From Rhizobium sp. SG_E_25_P2 (GTDB lineage Bacteria; Pseudomonadota; Alphaproteobacteria; Rhizobiales; Rhizobiaceae), in the NCBI RefSeq assembly GCF_029892285.1, contig NZ_JARXVM010000006.1, forward strand, positions 1-64,000: DNA of 64,000 nucleotides. Reading direction: 5' to 3'. Within the stretch, counting starts at the first letter, position 1, and every line of letters begins with the position of its first letter. The notes under the pieces were generated by a model, which saw only the letters and a program-made list of their open reading frames with translations, made no database searches and was not told the origin of the DNA. Both the position numbers and the translations under genes were made by a program. Positions 1 through 8,270 of the stretch are shown here, piece by piece.

Positions 1-22
1 GTATTCGCGATCCGTCCCCCAT

Positions 23-53
23 CGCCGGAAGAGGATGGCCGTCCTCTCCGGCG
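23..53 (+). terminator. Probable rho-independent terminator of a gene left of the window
   Basis: CGCCGG pairs with CCGGCG and, inside it, AGAGGA pairs with TCCTCT, with one bulged A and a short loop. A CTTCTTT run follows on the plus strand. The gene it would serve lies outside the window. Confidence 0.55.
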
Positions 54-93
54 CTTCTTTATCTCACCAAGAAGCACGAAAATCATAAGACAA

Positions 94-355
94 GCGTATC
101 TCAGCTTATCCGCCTCATTCTGCCGGATCAATTTCGGTCAGGATCAAGGCTTTTGGCGAGGGCGTACCCAGATGTACGGCAGAGCCAAAAGCCGAAGATA
201 GTGGCCGAAATTCATCCGGCCCGAAGGGTTGGTCGAAACCGGGCGCCCGCGTCGTCGAAGAGCTTGGCCGTAGCATCAGCTACGACCTGCGCCCTTCTCC
301 TTGCGGATCATCCCGGTTTGGACCAACAGAATGAGGCGGATAAGCTGAGACACGC
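94..355. repeat. Composite palindromic repeat with 29-bp terminal inverted repeats
   Basis: Bases 94-122 and 327-355 are inverted repeats matching at 28 of 29 positions. Nested inside are a hairpin at 148-193 (GGCTTTTGGC pairing with GCCAAAAGCC, with an inner CGTAC/GTACG stem), a second pair at 228-243 and 312-327 (15 of 16), and a small hairpin CGTAGC-atca-GCTACG at 269-284. There is no convincing gene in the first 420 bases, and the open frame here runs through the palindromes. Size and terminal repeats suggest a non-autonomous MITE-like or REP-type intergenic repeat. Whether it is dispersed in the genome cannot be seen from one copy. Confidence 0.6.
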
Positions 356-420
356 TCTAAAACCTCGTCCTCGGGCGAGAATGTTGTGGGGGCGAAATGC
401 CTCCGCTGTCATGATCGACA

Positions 421-621
421 TCACGGCCAAATCCAGCGCCGCGCTTCAGCCTCGGCCTCGCGTCGACTGAGCCCGATATCCTCCAGCGCCGCATCCGAGA
501 GGTCTGCGAGATGAAGGCGGGTCCTGCGATTGCGGCGCATGTTCCGCAAAAAGCTCAAGGCGCGACGAACCAACGAAAGATCGGCGGCATCAGCCGGTGA
601 AATTGTCTCTATTGTCATCAT
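421..621 (-). CDS. DUF1127 family small protein
   Basis: A 66-residue basic protein. Its C-terminal half has the DUF1127 (YjiS-like) pattern: an Arg-rich helix, then LADLSDAALEDIGLSR and a final acidic/aromatic stretch ending in WIWP. An upstream TTG at 687 would add 22 residues but has no ribosome-binding site, so the ATG at 621 (or 618) is preferred; its own Shine-Dalgarno is weak. It is divergent from the MocR-type regulator starting at 705, with shared ATTGTCTC motifs between and inside the starts, so it is a likely target of that regulator. DUF1127 proteins in alphaproteobacteria have been linked to RNA turnover and to phosphate or carbon physiology; the role here is unknown. Confidence 0.75.
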   Translation of the reverse strand: MMTIETISPADAADLSLVRRALSFLRNMRRNRRTRLHLADLSDAALEDIGLSRREAEAEARRWIWP

Positions 622-702
622 AATCAGCCCAAATACGGCAACATTGTCTCTATACACCTCTATGCCTTGACCGTTTATTTGAGACAATATAGATAATTGT
701 CA
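602..702. promoter_or_regulatory. Repeated ATTGTCTC operator-like motifs
   Basis: ATTGTCTCTAT occurs at 602-612 and 643-653, and the inverted core GAGACAAT at 681-688. Shorter ATTGTCA matches lie at 611-617 and 696-702. They occupy the divergent control region of the DUF1127 gene and the MocR-type regulator gene. MocR/GntR regulators commonly bind repeated half-sites beside their own genes, so these are inferred operators for the 705-2120 product. Confidence 0.5.
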
Positions 703-704
703 CC

Positions 705-2120
705 ATGACACATTGGCTTCCAGATCTCACAACAGGCACAGGGCCGCTCTACATGCGCATCGCGGATGCGACAGAAGCGGCAATCAAAACCGGAACTCTC
801 GTGGATGGAGCCAAGTTGCCGCCGCATCGGGATCTTGCTTTTGACCTGAAGGTCACAATCGGGACAATTACGCGGGCCTATGCTCTGCTGAAAGAACGGG
901 GCCTGGTCTCCGGCGAAGTCGGCCGCGGCACCTATGTGCAGGGCGGACGGCGCGATTTGACGCCCGCCGCCGATCCGGTAACGTCAGCGCTCGGCGGCAC
1001 CCGCGCGCTCGTGCCGCCGTCTGGCAAGCTGCGCTTCGACACGACGGCGGCGGTGGATGTCGGTCAGGCGGAGATCATCGGCCGGGCGATGATGGAGATC
1101 GCGACAGAGCATCCGAGCGAGATTTCGAGCTATACGCGGACCATTTCGCCGGATTGGGCTGAGGCGGGACGGCGCTGGCTCACACAAGGCAATTGGGCCC
1201 CGGAGCCCGAAAACATCCTGCCGCAGCTTGGCGTTCACGCTGGCGTCAACGCGGTCATGGCCGCGGTCACGGCGCCGGGCGACCGTCTGCTCTGCGAACA
1301 TCTGACTTACTCGCAGGTGGCCCGCAGCGCGACCCTGATGGGCCGCCGCGTCGTATTGGCGGATATGGACGAGCATGGCGTGCTGCCGGAGGATTTCGAG
1401 CGCGTCTGCGCCCGCGAACATCCGAAAGCCGCTTTCATCATGTCGTCGGGACAGAATCCGACCACCTCGTGCCTGCCGCTGTCGCGGCGCAAGGACATCG
1501 TCGAGATCGCCCGGCGACATAATGTCTGGCTGATCGAGGATTATCTCTATGGCGGCATGATCGCCGACGGCGTCCCGACGCTGGCTGAGCTCGCTCCCGA
1601 CCGAACCTTCATCCTGAACGGCCTGTCGAAAAGCGTGGCGGCCGGCGTGCGCGGCGCCTGGGTCGCCTGCCCGCCGCATATGGCCCAACGCGTGCGCCTG
1701 ACACAGAAACTGGTGAGCGGCGGCCTGCCGTTCCTGCTCGCTGAACTGTCGGCGCGGCTGGTGCTGTCCGGCGCGGCTGACGAAATCCGGACCCGCGTTC
1801 TCGACGAACTCGCGACCCGGGAACAGGCGGCCAGAACACTGCTGGCAGGCCGGGAGTTTCGCTCGCATCCCCGCCTGCCCTTCCTCTGGCTGAAACTCCC
1901 GGAGCCCTGGCTGTCGGGCACTTTCAAGCAGGCGGCGCTTGATCAGGATGTCCTGATCGACGACGAAGACGAGTTCAAAGCGGCGCGGTCGGACCGGGTT
2001 TTCCACCATGTGCGGATCGGCTTCAGCGAAGGCCGCGACCGGGCGATTTCTCTCGACGGGCTAAAAAGAATCAGTCGCATCCTGGACCAGACGCCATCTG
2101 GCGAAAATGCGATCATTTAA
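705..2120 (+). CDS. MocR-type (GntR winged helix plus aminotransferase fold) transcription regulator
   Basis: A 471-residue two-domain protein of usual MocR length. Residues about 10-75 form a GntR-type winged helix (AKLPPHRDLAFDLKVTIGT, then AYALLKERGL). The rest is a class I/II aminotransferase fold with the PLP region LIEDYLYGGM and the lysine segment ILNGLSKSVAAGVRGAW, whose Lys should bind PLP. Such proteins are transcription factors that sense PLP or an amino compound rather than working enzymes. No pdxS/pdxT or GABA genes are nearby, so the effector cannot be named. The gene is divergent from a DUF1127 gene across repeated ATTGTCTC motifs, which suggests autoregulation and control of that neighbour. 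Confidence 0.9.
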   Translation: MTHWLPDLTTGTGPLYMRIADATEAAIKTGTLVDGAKLPPHRDLAFDLKVTIGTITRAYALLKERGLVSGEVGRGTYVQGGRRDLTPAADPVTSALGGTRALVPPSGKLRFDTTAAVDVGQAEIIGRAMMEIATEHPSEISSYTRTISPDWAEAGRRWLTQGNWAPEPENILPQLGVHAGVNAVMAAVTAPGDRLLCEHLTYSQVARSATLMGRRVVLADMDEHGVLPEDFERVCAREHPKAAFIMSSGQNPTTSCLPLSRRKDIVEIARRHNVWLIEDYLYGGMIADGVPTLAELAPDRTFILNGLSKSVAAGVRGAWVACPPHMAQRVRLTQKLVSGGLPFLLAELSARLVLSGAADEIRTRVLDELATREQAARTLLAGREFRSHPRLPFLWLKLPEPWLSGTFKQAALDQDVLIDDEDEFKAARSDRVFHHVRIGFSEGRDRAISLDGLKRISRILDQTPSGENAII

Positions 2121-2125
2121 CGAAA

Positions 2126-2155
2126 AAAGCCGCCAGCGCGGACGCCGACGGCTTT
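2126..2155. terminator. Bidirectional terminator between the MocR-type gene and the CsbD gene
   Basis: AAAGCCG at 2126-2132 pairs with CGGCTTT at 2149-2155, flanked by an A run on the left and T-rich sequence on the right. It sits between two convergent genes and could serve both. Confidence 0.5.
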
Positions 2156-2177
2156 CGAAATCGAAGCTCCACAAAGG

Positions 2178-2369
2178 CTAGAGCCGGTCTACGCCATTTT
2201 TGACGGCGTCCTTGGCCTCGCCCACGGTCTTCTGGGTCTTGCCCTTCAGTTCCTGGGCTGCGCCCTCGCCTTCCAGCCGGCGATTGTCGGTGGCGCGGCC
2301 GACTGCCTGCTTGCCCTTACCAACAGCTTCATTGGCGGCGCCTTTGACCTTGTCTGCTACAGAACCCAT
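2178..2369 (-). CDS. CsbD-like stress protein
   Basis: A 63-residue hydrophilic protein starting [19 protein letters not shown], with repeated K/G/A helical segments and the [15 protein letters not shown] motif typical of the CsbD family. The start at 2369 was chosen over an upstream in-frame codon because AAAGGAG lies eight bases before it. CsbD proteins in other bacteria are induced by general stress, but their biochemical function is not known. It is convergent with the MocR-type regulator gene and divergent from purL, with no sign of co-transcription with either. Confidence 0.85.
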   Translation of the reverse strand: MGSVADKVKGAANEAVGKGKQAVGRATDNRRLEGEGAAQELKGKTQKTVGEAKDAVKNGVDRL

Positions 2370-2605
2370 GTCGAAGCTCCTTTTGTTTGCTTGTGACATC
2401 GGTAAAACGCGTTGGCCCCGTCGCGGTTCCGTGAGGCCAGGTTACAGATCGTCCATAATCGGCGTCACAGTGATACGGCGGCAGCCGCTTGGAGGCGATT
2501 TGCTGACGATTTGCGCCTGTTGATCCCGCATTTTCCAGTCGCATCAACGGCCCCCATCGGCTATAGGCAGGCAAACGCCGCCCTCCAACTGTTCTTGAGA
2601 GCCCG

Positions 2606-4837
2606 ATGACCGTTTCCAATGACCGCCCGATCACCCCGGACCTGATCGCCAGCCATGGCCTGAAGCCCGACGAATATCAGCGCATTCTCGATCTCATCGG
2701 CCGCGAACCAAGCTTCACCGAACTCGGCATTTTCTCGGCGATGTGGAACGAGCATTGCTCCTACAAATCCTCCAAGAAGTGGCTGAAGACGCTGCCGACC
2801 AAAGGGCCGCGCGTCATCCAAGGCCCGGGCGAAAACGCCGGCGTGGTCGATATCGATGACGGCGACGTGGTGGTCTTCAAGATGGAGAGCCACAATCACC
2901 CCTCCTATATCGAGCCGTATCAGGGCGCTGCGACCGGCGTCGGCGGCATCCTGCGCGATGTCTTCACCATGGGCGCGCGTCCGGTGGCGGCGATGAACGC
3001 GCTGCGCTTCGGCGCGCCAGATCATCCGAAGACGCGGCATCTGGTGGCGGGCGTCGTCGCCGGCGTTGGCGGCTATGGCAATTCCTTCGGCGTCCCCACC
3101 GTGGGCGGCGAAGTCGAGTTCGATGCGCGCTATAACGGCAATATCCTCGTCAACGCTTTTGCCGCAGGTCTTGCCAAGTCCAACGCCATCTTCCTGTCGG
3201 AAGCCAAGGGCGTGGGCCTGCCCGTCGTCTATCTCGGCGCCAAGACCGGCCGTGACGGCGTCGGCGGCGCGACCATGGCGTCAGCCGAATTCGACGAGTC
3301 GATCGAGGAGAAGCGCCCGACCGTGCAAGTCGGCGACCCCTTCACCGAAAAGTGCCTTCTGGAAGCCTGCCTCGAACTCATGCAGACCGGCGCCGTCATC
3401 GCCATTCAGGATATGGGCGCTGCCGGCCTCACCTGCTCGGCGGTGGAAATGGGCGCCAAGGGCGATCTCGGCATCGAGCTTGATCTCGACACCGTACCGG
3501 TGCGCGAGGTCAATATGACAGCTTATGAAATGATGCTGTCGGAAAGCCAGGAGCGCATGCTCATGGTGCTCGAACCCTCCAAGGAAGAGGTCGCCAAGGC
3601 GATCTTCGTCAAATGGGGTCTCGATTTCGCCATCGTCGGCAAGACGACCGACGATCTGCGCTTCCGCGTCAAGCATCAGGGCGTCGAAGTCGCCAATCTG
3701 CCGATCAAGGATCTCGGCGATCAGGCGCCGGAATATGACCGTCCCTGGACGCCGGCCGTCAAGCCTGCGCCGCTGGCCGCAAATGACGTGCCGCAGGCGG
3801 ACATCGCCGACGCGCTGGTCAAACTCGCAGGCTCGGCCAATAACTCCTCGCGCCGCTGGGTGTGGGAACAGTATGACACGCTCATCCAGGGCAATTCGCT
3901 GCAGCTTCCGGGCGGCGACGCCGGCGTCGTGCGCGTCGAAGGCCACAAGACCAAGGCGCTCGCTTTCTCGTCCGACGTCACGCCGCGCTATGTCGAGGCT
4001 GATGCGTTTGAAGGCGGCAAGCAGGCGGTGGCCGAATGCTGGCGCAACATCACCGCCACCGGCGCTTTGCCTCTGGCCGCCACCGACAATCTCAACTTCG
4101 GCAATCCAGAAAAGCCGGAGATCATGAGCCAGTTGGTGCACGCAATCAAGGGCATCGGCGAGGCCTGCACGGCGCTCGATTTCCCCATCGTGTCGGGCAA
4201 TGTGTCGCTCTACAACGAGACGAATGGTCAGGCGATCATGCCGACGCCGACCATCGGCGGCGTGGGCCTGATCCATGACTGGACGGCGATGGCGCGGATC
4301 GCCTTTTCGGAAGAAAACGAATGCATTCTGCTGATCGGCGCACCGGCCTCTTGGGGAACGCATCTCGCCCAGTCGGTCTATATGCGCGACATTCATGGCC
4401 GCACAGACGGCCCGCCGCCGGCGGTCGATCTCGCCCATGAGCGCAAGGTCGGCGATTTCGTCCGCGAACTGATCCGCGACCGCACCGCGACTGCAGTGCA
4501 TGATTGCTCCTCGGGCGGTCTGGCGCTGGCGATCGCCGAGATGTCGATGGCGTCCGGCATCGGCGCAACGATCAACGCGGTTGACGGCGCCAACCCCATT
4601 CCGGTGTTCTTCGGCGAGGATCAGGGCCGCTATGTGGTGACCGTGTCGCGCGACGACCTGAGTTCCGTGCGGGAAATGGCCGAGACGCGCGGCGTCTTCG
4701 CGCCCTTCATCGGCGTGACCGGCGGCGCGACCGTGACATTGGGCGCCGCAAGACCCATAGCAATTGAAGAATTGCAAAAGGCGCATGAATCATGGTTCCC
4801 TGCTTTCATGGATGGCCGCAAAGAGGCCGCCGAGTAA
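2606..4837 (+). CDS. purL: Phosphoribosylformylglycinamidine synthase subunit PurL
   Basis: A 743-residue small-form PurL. It converts FGAR, ATP and glutamine-derived ammonia to FGAM in de novo purine synthesis, working with PurS and PurQ, which are not in the window. Visible motifs include the N-terminal [12 protein letters not shown], the nucleotide-binding [12 protein letters not shown] and [10 protein letters not shown], and the second repeat with [10 protein letters not shown] and DNLNFGNP. Length fits the small bacterial type that lacks a fused glutaminase domain. The start at 2606 follows GAGAG. It is followed after 14 bases by bolA and probably read with it, an arrangement common in alphaproteobacteria. 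Confidence 0.97.
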   Translation: MTVSNDRPITPDLIASHGLKPDEYQRILDLIGREPSFTELGIFSAMWNEHCSYKSSKKWLKTLPTKGPRVIQGPGENAGVVDIDDGDVVVFKMESHNHPSYIEPYQGAATGVGGILRDVFTMGARPVAAMNALRFGAPDHPKTRHLVAGVVAGVGGYGNSFGVPTVGGEVEFDARYNGNILVNAFAAGLAKSNAIFLSEAKGVGLPVVYLGAKTGRDGVGGATMASAEFDESIEEKRPTVQVGDPFTEKCLLEACLELMQTGAVIAIQDMGAAGLTCSAVEMGAKGDLGIELDLDTVPVREVNMTAYEMMLSESQERMLMVLEPSKEEVAKAIFVKWGLDFAIVGKTTDDLRFRVKHQGVEVANLPIKDLGDQAPEYDRPWTPAVKPAPLAANDVPQADIADALVKLAGSANNSSRRWVWEQYDTLIQGNSLQLPGGDAGVVRVEGHKTKALAFSSDVTPRYVEADAFEGGKQAVAECWRNITATGALPLAATDNLNFGNPEKPEIMSQLVHAIKGIGEACTALDFPIVSGNVSLYNETNGQAIMPTPTIGGVGLIHDWTAMARIAFSEENECILLIGAPASWGTHLAQSVYMRDIHGRTDGPPPAVDLAHERKVGDFVRELIRDRTATAVHDCSSGGLALAIAEMSMASGIGATINAVDGANPIPVFFGEDQGRYVVTVSRDDLSSVREMAETRGVFAPFIGVTGGATVTLGAARPIAIEELQKAHESWFPAFMDGRKEAAE

Positions 4838-4851
4838 GCAGGAGACTGACC

Positions 4852-5085
4852 ATGGCCATGAATCCCGGCGACATCGAAGACATGATCAAAGAGGGCATTC
4901 CCGGCGCGCGCGTCGTGATCCGGGATCTCGCCGGCGATGGCGATCACTACGCCGCTGAGGTCGTGTCGGAAGCCTTCCGCGGCAAGAGCCGGGTGCAGCA
5001 GCACAAAATGGTCTATGACGCCCTGCAGGGCAAAATGGGCGGCGTCTTGCACGCGCTCGCATTGCAGACATCGGCTCCGGATTGA
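4852..5085 (+). CDS. bolA: BolA family protein, partner of monothiol glutaredoxin
   Basis: A 77-residue BolA/YrbA-type protein. The family's conserved signature is FRGKSRVQQHKMVYDAL followed by a helix ending in LHALALQT; the histidine of QQHKMVY is the residue that usually helps bind a bridging [2Fe-2S] cluster with a CGFS glutaredoxin. The start at 4852 follows AGGAG by seven bases. Its likely partner, a CGFS glutaredoxin, is encoded at 6539-6877, which supports a role in iron-sulfur cluster handling or iron sensing. The stop is read just before the AAGGAGG ribosome-binding site of the next gene, so the two are likely coupled. Confidence 0.92.
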   Translation: MAMNPGDIEDMIKEGIPGARVVIRDLAGDGDHYAAEVVSEAFRGKSRVQQHKMVYDALQGKMGGVLHALALQTSAPD

Positions 5086-5096
5086 AGGAGGCGGCC

Positions 5097-5390
5097 ATGT
5101 CGAATGTCATGGACGCCGTCATCTCGGGCATCGTCAAAAGCGCGGTGTCCGAAATCCTCAAGAAAAGCGGCCTGAAGCCGAGCCCCACAAAACGGACCCG
5201 ACGCAAGACCCGCAGCACGACCGCCTCGACGTCGAGCCGTAGGACGAAACGAGTCGCGGAAAAATCCGGCTCGGGCTCCGGCTCGGTGGGGCGCAACGCC
5301 CGCGACGACGGCGCAAGAACCGTCGCGAAAAAACAAGTCAGCAAGCGCCGAACGAGCGCTGCGCGCTCCAAAACCAAGCGTCGATCCTAA
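5097..5390 (+). CDS. Hypothetical protein with strongly basic, histone H1-like tail
   Basis: A 97-residue protein starting at the ATG after AAGGAGG. Residues 1-30 form an amphipathic, mildly hydrophobic segment (MDAVISGIVKSAVSEILKKS). The rest is almost entirely Lys, Arg, Ser, Thr and Gly with no hydrophobic core, resembling histone H1-like or nucleic-acid-binding tails. I do not recognise a family. It lies between bolA and a secreted protein and is probably in the purL-bolA transcription unit. Binding to DNA or RNA is a guess from composition; a disordered tail on a small helical anchor is the safer description. Confidence 0.65.
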   Translation: MSNVMDAVISGIVKSAVSEILKKSGLKPSPTKRTRRKTRSTTASTSSRRTKRVAEKSGSGSGSVGRNARDDGARTVAKKQVSKRRTSAARSKTKRRS

Positions 5391-5402
5391 CAGGGCTCTT
5401 CC

Positions 5403-5951
5403 ATGTTCAATCCAATATTGCTTCTCTTTACGTGCGGCTGCGTGTCGCTCGCTTCCGTCAGCATGGCCGAAACGCAATGCCACACCAGCAAAGCCTATCA
5501 CGTGGCCGAACAGGCCTTCGATGAAGAACCAGGCGCCCGCTTCGCCGTGACCAAACTCTCCGGCCAGGCCGCGCCGTCGGAATGCGCCTTCGACGAGTCC
5601 GCCGCTGACTACGTGATCGGCGGCGAAGGCGATCCGCTCTGGTTCGGCGAATTGTCGGGCTCGACGCTGGTGCTGACGCGCTCAACCGGCCCGCAAGGCG
5701 ATCTGGTTGTCTATGATCTCAGCTCCGGTGAAGCGATTCTCGACGCGCCTGCCGACGAATATGAGCTGAAGGGCAAGACGCTCTCCTACTGGGAGCGCAC
5801 AACCGTCAAGGCCACCGCCAAGACTTGCCCCACCTTCGCGGAAAACGAAGCGAATGGCATGGGATCGACGATCGTTGCGCTCAAGACGTTGAACGTCGAG
5901 ACGGGAACTATACAAAAGGCCGGCGAGCGCAAATGCGCGGCGACGCAATAA
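5403..5951 (+). CDS. Hypothetical secreted protein
   Basis: A 182-residue protein with an N-terminal signal peptide (hydrophobic residues 4-20, likely cleavage after SMA). The mature part carries four cysteines (in TQCHT, SECAF, KTCPT and RKCAA), which could form two disulfides in the periplasm. A short VVYDLSSGEAIL segment looks like a beta-repeat. No family was recognised. It starts 12 bases after the basic-tail protein and may be the last gene of the purL-bolA unit; it is convergent with the Nudix gene, 11 bases away. Confidence 0.7.
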   Translation: MFNPILLLFTCGCVSLASVSMAETQCHTSKAYHVAEQAFDEEPGARFAVTKLSGQAAPSECAFDESAADYVIGGEGDPLWFGELSGSTLVLTRSTGPQGDLVVYDLSSGEAILDAPADEYELKGKTLSYWERTTVKATAKTCPTFAENEANGMGSTIVALKTLNVETGTIQKAGERKCAATQ

Positions 5952-5962
5952 GCGCCGTCCTG

Positions 5963-6409
5963 TCAGCCGCGCAGAAAGCAGGAAAGACCGATCGGATAGA
6001 GAGCGATGGCTGATTGTTCGAGCTCATCGAGATCGAACCAGCCCGCTGTCTGCTCCGAGCCTTCGTGCTCAAAGAAGACAATCCGGTCTTTGGCGACGTT
6101 ATCCGCGTCGGTGATCGCGATATCGGCGAAAAAGACGATCTCATGTCCGGCCTGCCCTTCATGCGTATAGAGGTTTTCCATCACATTCCACGGACCAAGG
6201 ATTTCGATGTCGACGCCCAGTTCTTCGCGGAACTCGCGGCGCAGGGCCTCTTCTCGCGTTTCTCCGAATTCAATGCCGCCTCCGAGTGGGCGAACGCCGA
6301 CGACGAGGCCATTGTCGGCTTTCACTTCGGCCGCAAAAATGCGGTTCCCCTGCCGAAGAATGCCTATGACGATCACCCGAATGTTTTGGACCGGTCGCCA
6401 GGTCGCCAT
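5963..6409 (-). CDS. Nudix hydrolase
   Basis: A 148-residue protein with the Nudix box GGGIEFGETREEALRREF followed by REELG (about residues 43-65), the catalytic helix that binds Mg2+ and hydrolyses nucleoside diphosphate-X substrates. A PLGGG element precedes it and the protein ends in an FDLDEL segment. The ATG at 6409 was chosen because GGAGG lies 10 bases upstream and the domain is then complete; a longer upstream frame runs antisense to grxD and is spurious. Substrate cannot be assigned. The gene is divergent from grxD. Confidence 0.88.
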   Translation of the reverse strand: MATWRPVQNIRVIVIGILRQGNRIFAAEVKADNGLVVGVRPLGGGIEFGETREEALRREFREELGVDIEILGPWNVMENLYTHEGQAGHEIVFFADIAITDADNVAKDRIVFFEHEGSEQTAGWFDLDELEQSAIALYPIGLSCFLRG

Positions 6410-6538
6410 CAAGTCTTTCCTCCCTGTCGATATGCGCTGAAAAAAAACCTGCCGCTTCTTTAAAAATGGCTGCCGGTTGACTATAGATAGACAAAAGCGG
6501 TCGGACCTTGAACCCGGCATGTCAAAGAGGATAATTTC

Positions 6539-6877
6539 ATGAGCGGCATCAACGATTTCATCGACAATGAAGTGAAGAGCAACGACGTCGTTGTCTTCAT
6601 GAAGGGCACGCCCGATTTTCCGCAGTGTGGTTTCTCGGGCCGCGTGGTCCAGATTCTCGACTATGTCGGCGTCAACTACAAGGGCCACAATGTGCTGGCC
6701 GACGCCGATCTGCGCCAGGGCATCAAGGATTATTCGAACTGGCCGACCATCCCGCAGCTCTATGTGAAGGGCGAGTTCGTCGGCGGTTGCGACATCATCA
6801 CCGAAATGTTCCAGGCTGGCGAATTGCAGCAGTTGTTCACCGACAGCGGCATTCCGCACAAGGGCCAAGCGGCCTGA
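6539..6877 (+). CDS. grxD: Monothiol glutaredoxin, Grx4/GrxD type
   Basis: A 112-residue protein with the CGFS active site at residues 30-33 (PQCGFSGRV), [19 protein letters not shown] and a C-terminal EMFQ helix, all typical of monothiol glutaredoxins that carry glutathione-ligated [2Fe-2S] clusters. AGAGGA precedes the ATG. It very likely works with the BolA protein encoded 1.5 kb upstream. A strong terminator at 6901-6921 closes the unit before the MFS genes. Confidence 0.96.
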   Translation: MSGINDFIDNEVKSNDVVVFMKGTPDFPQCGFSGRVVQILDYVGVNYKGHNVLADADLRQGIKDYSNWPTIPQLYVKGEFVGGCDIITEMFQAGELQQLFTDSGIPHKGQAA

Positions 6878-6900
6878 TCCAGCCAGACAGGTTTTCCACG

Positions 6901-6928
6901 CGGGCCGGATTTTCCGGCCCGTAACTTT
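6901..6928 (+). terminator. Rho-independent terminator of grxD
   Basis: Perfect 8-bp stem CGGGCCGG/CCGGCCCG with a five-base loop (6901-6921), followed by TAACTTTTT. Confidence 0.8.
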
Positions 6929-6997
6929 TTAAGTCTTCGCGCATTGCTGTTCCGGCGTTTTCTTGCGCGCCTACTCATTCATTTCCGAGGTTACACT

Positions 6998-8251
6998 ATG
7001 CATGACGTCATCATGCCGGAGGCGTCGACTGCGCCCGGCCACAGGCTCAAGCTGGGCATGGCGGAGTTCATCGCCCTGGCGGCGTCGCTGGCGGCCGTAG
7101 CCGCCATGTCGATCGACATTTTGCTGCCGGCATTGCCCGCCATCGGCGAGACTTTCGGCATCGCCGACGCCAATAGCCGTCAGTTGGTCATCCTCGTCTA
7201 TGTCGTGACGTTTTCGATGTCGCAACTGTTTTTCGGCTTGCTGACGGATCGCTATGGGCGGCGTCCTTTCCTGATCTTCGGGCTGGCCCTCTATCTCGCG
7301 GGCAGCATCGTCGCGATGTTTTCCTCCAGTTTCGAAATGCTCCTCTCCATGCGGGTCGTCCAAGGGGTCGGCACCGCGGCGCTGCAGGTCGTGGTCATGG
7401 CTGTCATCCGCGACTGCTTTTCGGGGCAGGCGATGGGGCGGGTGCTGACCTTCGTTTTCACCACCTTCATGATCGTGCCGATCATCGCTCCCAGCATCGG
7501 CCAGGCGATCCAATATGTCAGCGGCTGGCGCGGCGTGTTCGTGTTCAACACGATCGCGGGATTCGGCCTGTTCGCATGGGCCTATTTGCGCCTGGAAGAG
7601 ACCCTGTCACCGGATGCGCGCCGAGCGCTTTCCATCGCCAATCTGTTCGACGCGCTGCGCCAGATCGCGACCAACCGCATCACCGCCGGCTATGCGGTGG
7701 CGAGCATGGCCACTTTCGTCGGTCTGTTCGCCTATGTGGTTTCTGTGCAGCAGGTGTATGGCGAACTCTATGGGCTGGGAGAACTTTTCGCGTTGGCTTT
7801 CGGCGCGTCGTCGATCGGCGTCGCGGCCTCGGCGCTCGGCAGCGCGCGGCTGGTGCGTTTGTTCGGCATCCGCATGGTCGCTCATGGCGCGCTGCTGCTG
7901 TTCACCGCGTCGGGCCTGTCGCTGGCGGCGCTGTCGCTGGTCTCGATCCCGCCTTTCTGGCTCTGCTTCCTGCTCCTGTCTGTCTGTATGATGACCTTCG
8001 GCGTGCTGCAGGGCAATTTCAACGCCATGGCGCTTGAGCCGCAGGGCCACATCGCCGGCGTCGCCTCTTCCCTCTATGGCGTTGTCACGATGACAGTGGG
8101 CTCGATTGGCGGCGGTCTCGTCGGACAGGCTTATGACGGCACGCCGACACCGCTCGCACTCGCTTTCGGCCTCGGCGGCGCAATCGCGACCCTGGCCGTT
8201 CTCTGGACCCGGAAAGGGCGTCTGTTCCGCGCCATCGGTCCAACCGCCTGA
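6998..8251 (+). CDS. MFS transporter, Bcr/CflA-type drug efflux
   Basis: A 417-residue, twelve-helix membrane protein of the Bcr/CflA (DHA1) branch. The first helix ends MSIDILLPALPAIGETFG, the loop 2-3 motif is GLLTDRYGRRPF, and motif C-like VVQGVGTAALQVV follows in helix 5. These are drug/H+ antiporters of the inner membrane; the substrate is not predictable. The start at 6998 was chosen because GAGG sits just upstream and the extra upstream residues are not hydrophobic in a helical pattern. A second paralogue follows after 19 bases, so the two form a tandem duplicate operon. Confidence 0.9.
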   Translation: MHDVIMPEASTAPGHRLKLGMAEFIALAASLAAVAAMSIDILLPALPAIGETFGIADANSRQLVILVYVVTFSMSQLFFGLLTDRYGRRPFLIFGLALYLAGSIVAMFSSSFEMLLSMRVVQGVGTAALQVVVMAVIRDCFSGQAMGRVLTFVFTTFMIVPIIAPSIGQAIQYVSGWRGVFVFNTIAGFGLFAWAYLRLEETLSPDARRALSIANLFDALRQIATNRITAGYAVASMATFVGLFAYVVSVQQVYGELYGLGELFALAFGASSIGVAASALGSARLVRLFGIRMVAHGALLLFTASGLSLAALSLVSIPPFWLCFLLLSVCMMTFGVLQGNFNAMALEPQGHIAGVASSLYGVVTMTVGSIGGGLVGQAYDGTPTPLALAFGLGGAIATLAVLWTRKGRLFRAIGPTA

Positions 8252-8270
8252 TATAAACAAGAGACTTTTG

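Noticed and set aside
153-470. A 105-residue open frame at the left end
   Set aside because: It runs through the nested palindromes of the repeat, has no ribosome-binding site and ends inside the DUF1127 gene on the other strand.
984-2009. A 341-residue open frame antisense to the MocR-type gene
   Set aside because: Arg/His/Gln-rich composition typical of the reverse frame of a GC-rich gene; the opposite frame is a clear protein family.
3281-4786. A 501-residue open frame antisense to purL
   Set aside because: Same GC-skewed shadow composition; purL on the plus strand is unambiguous.
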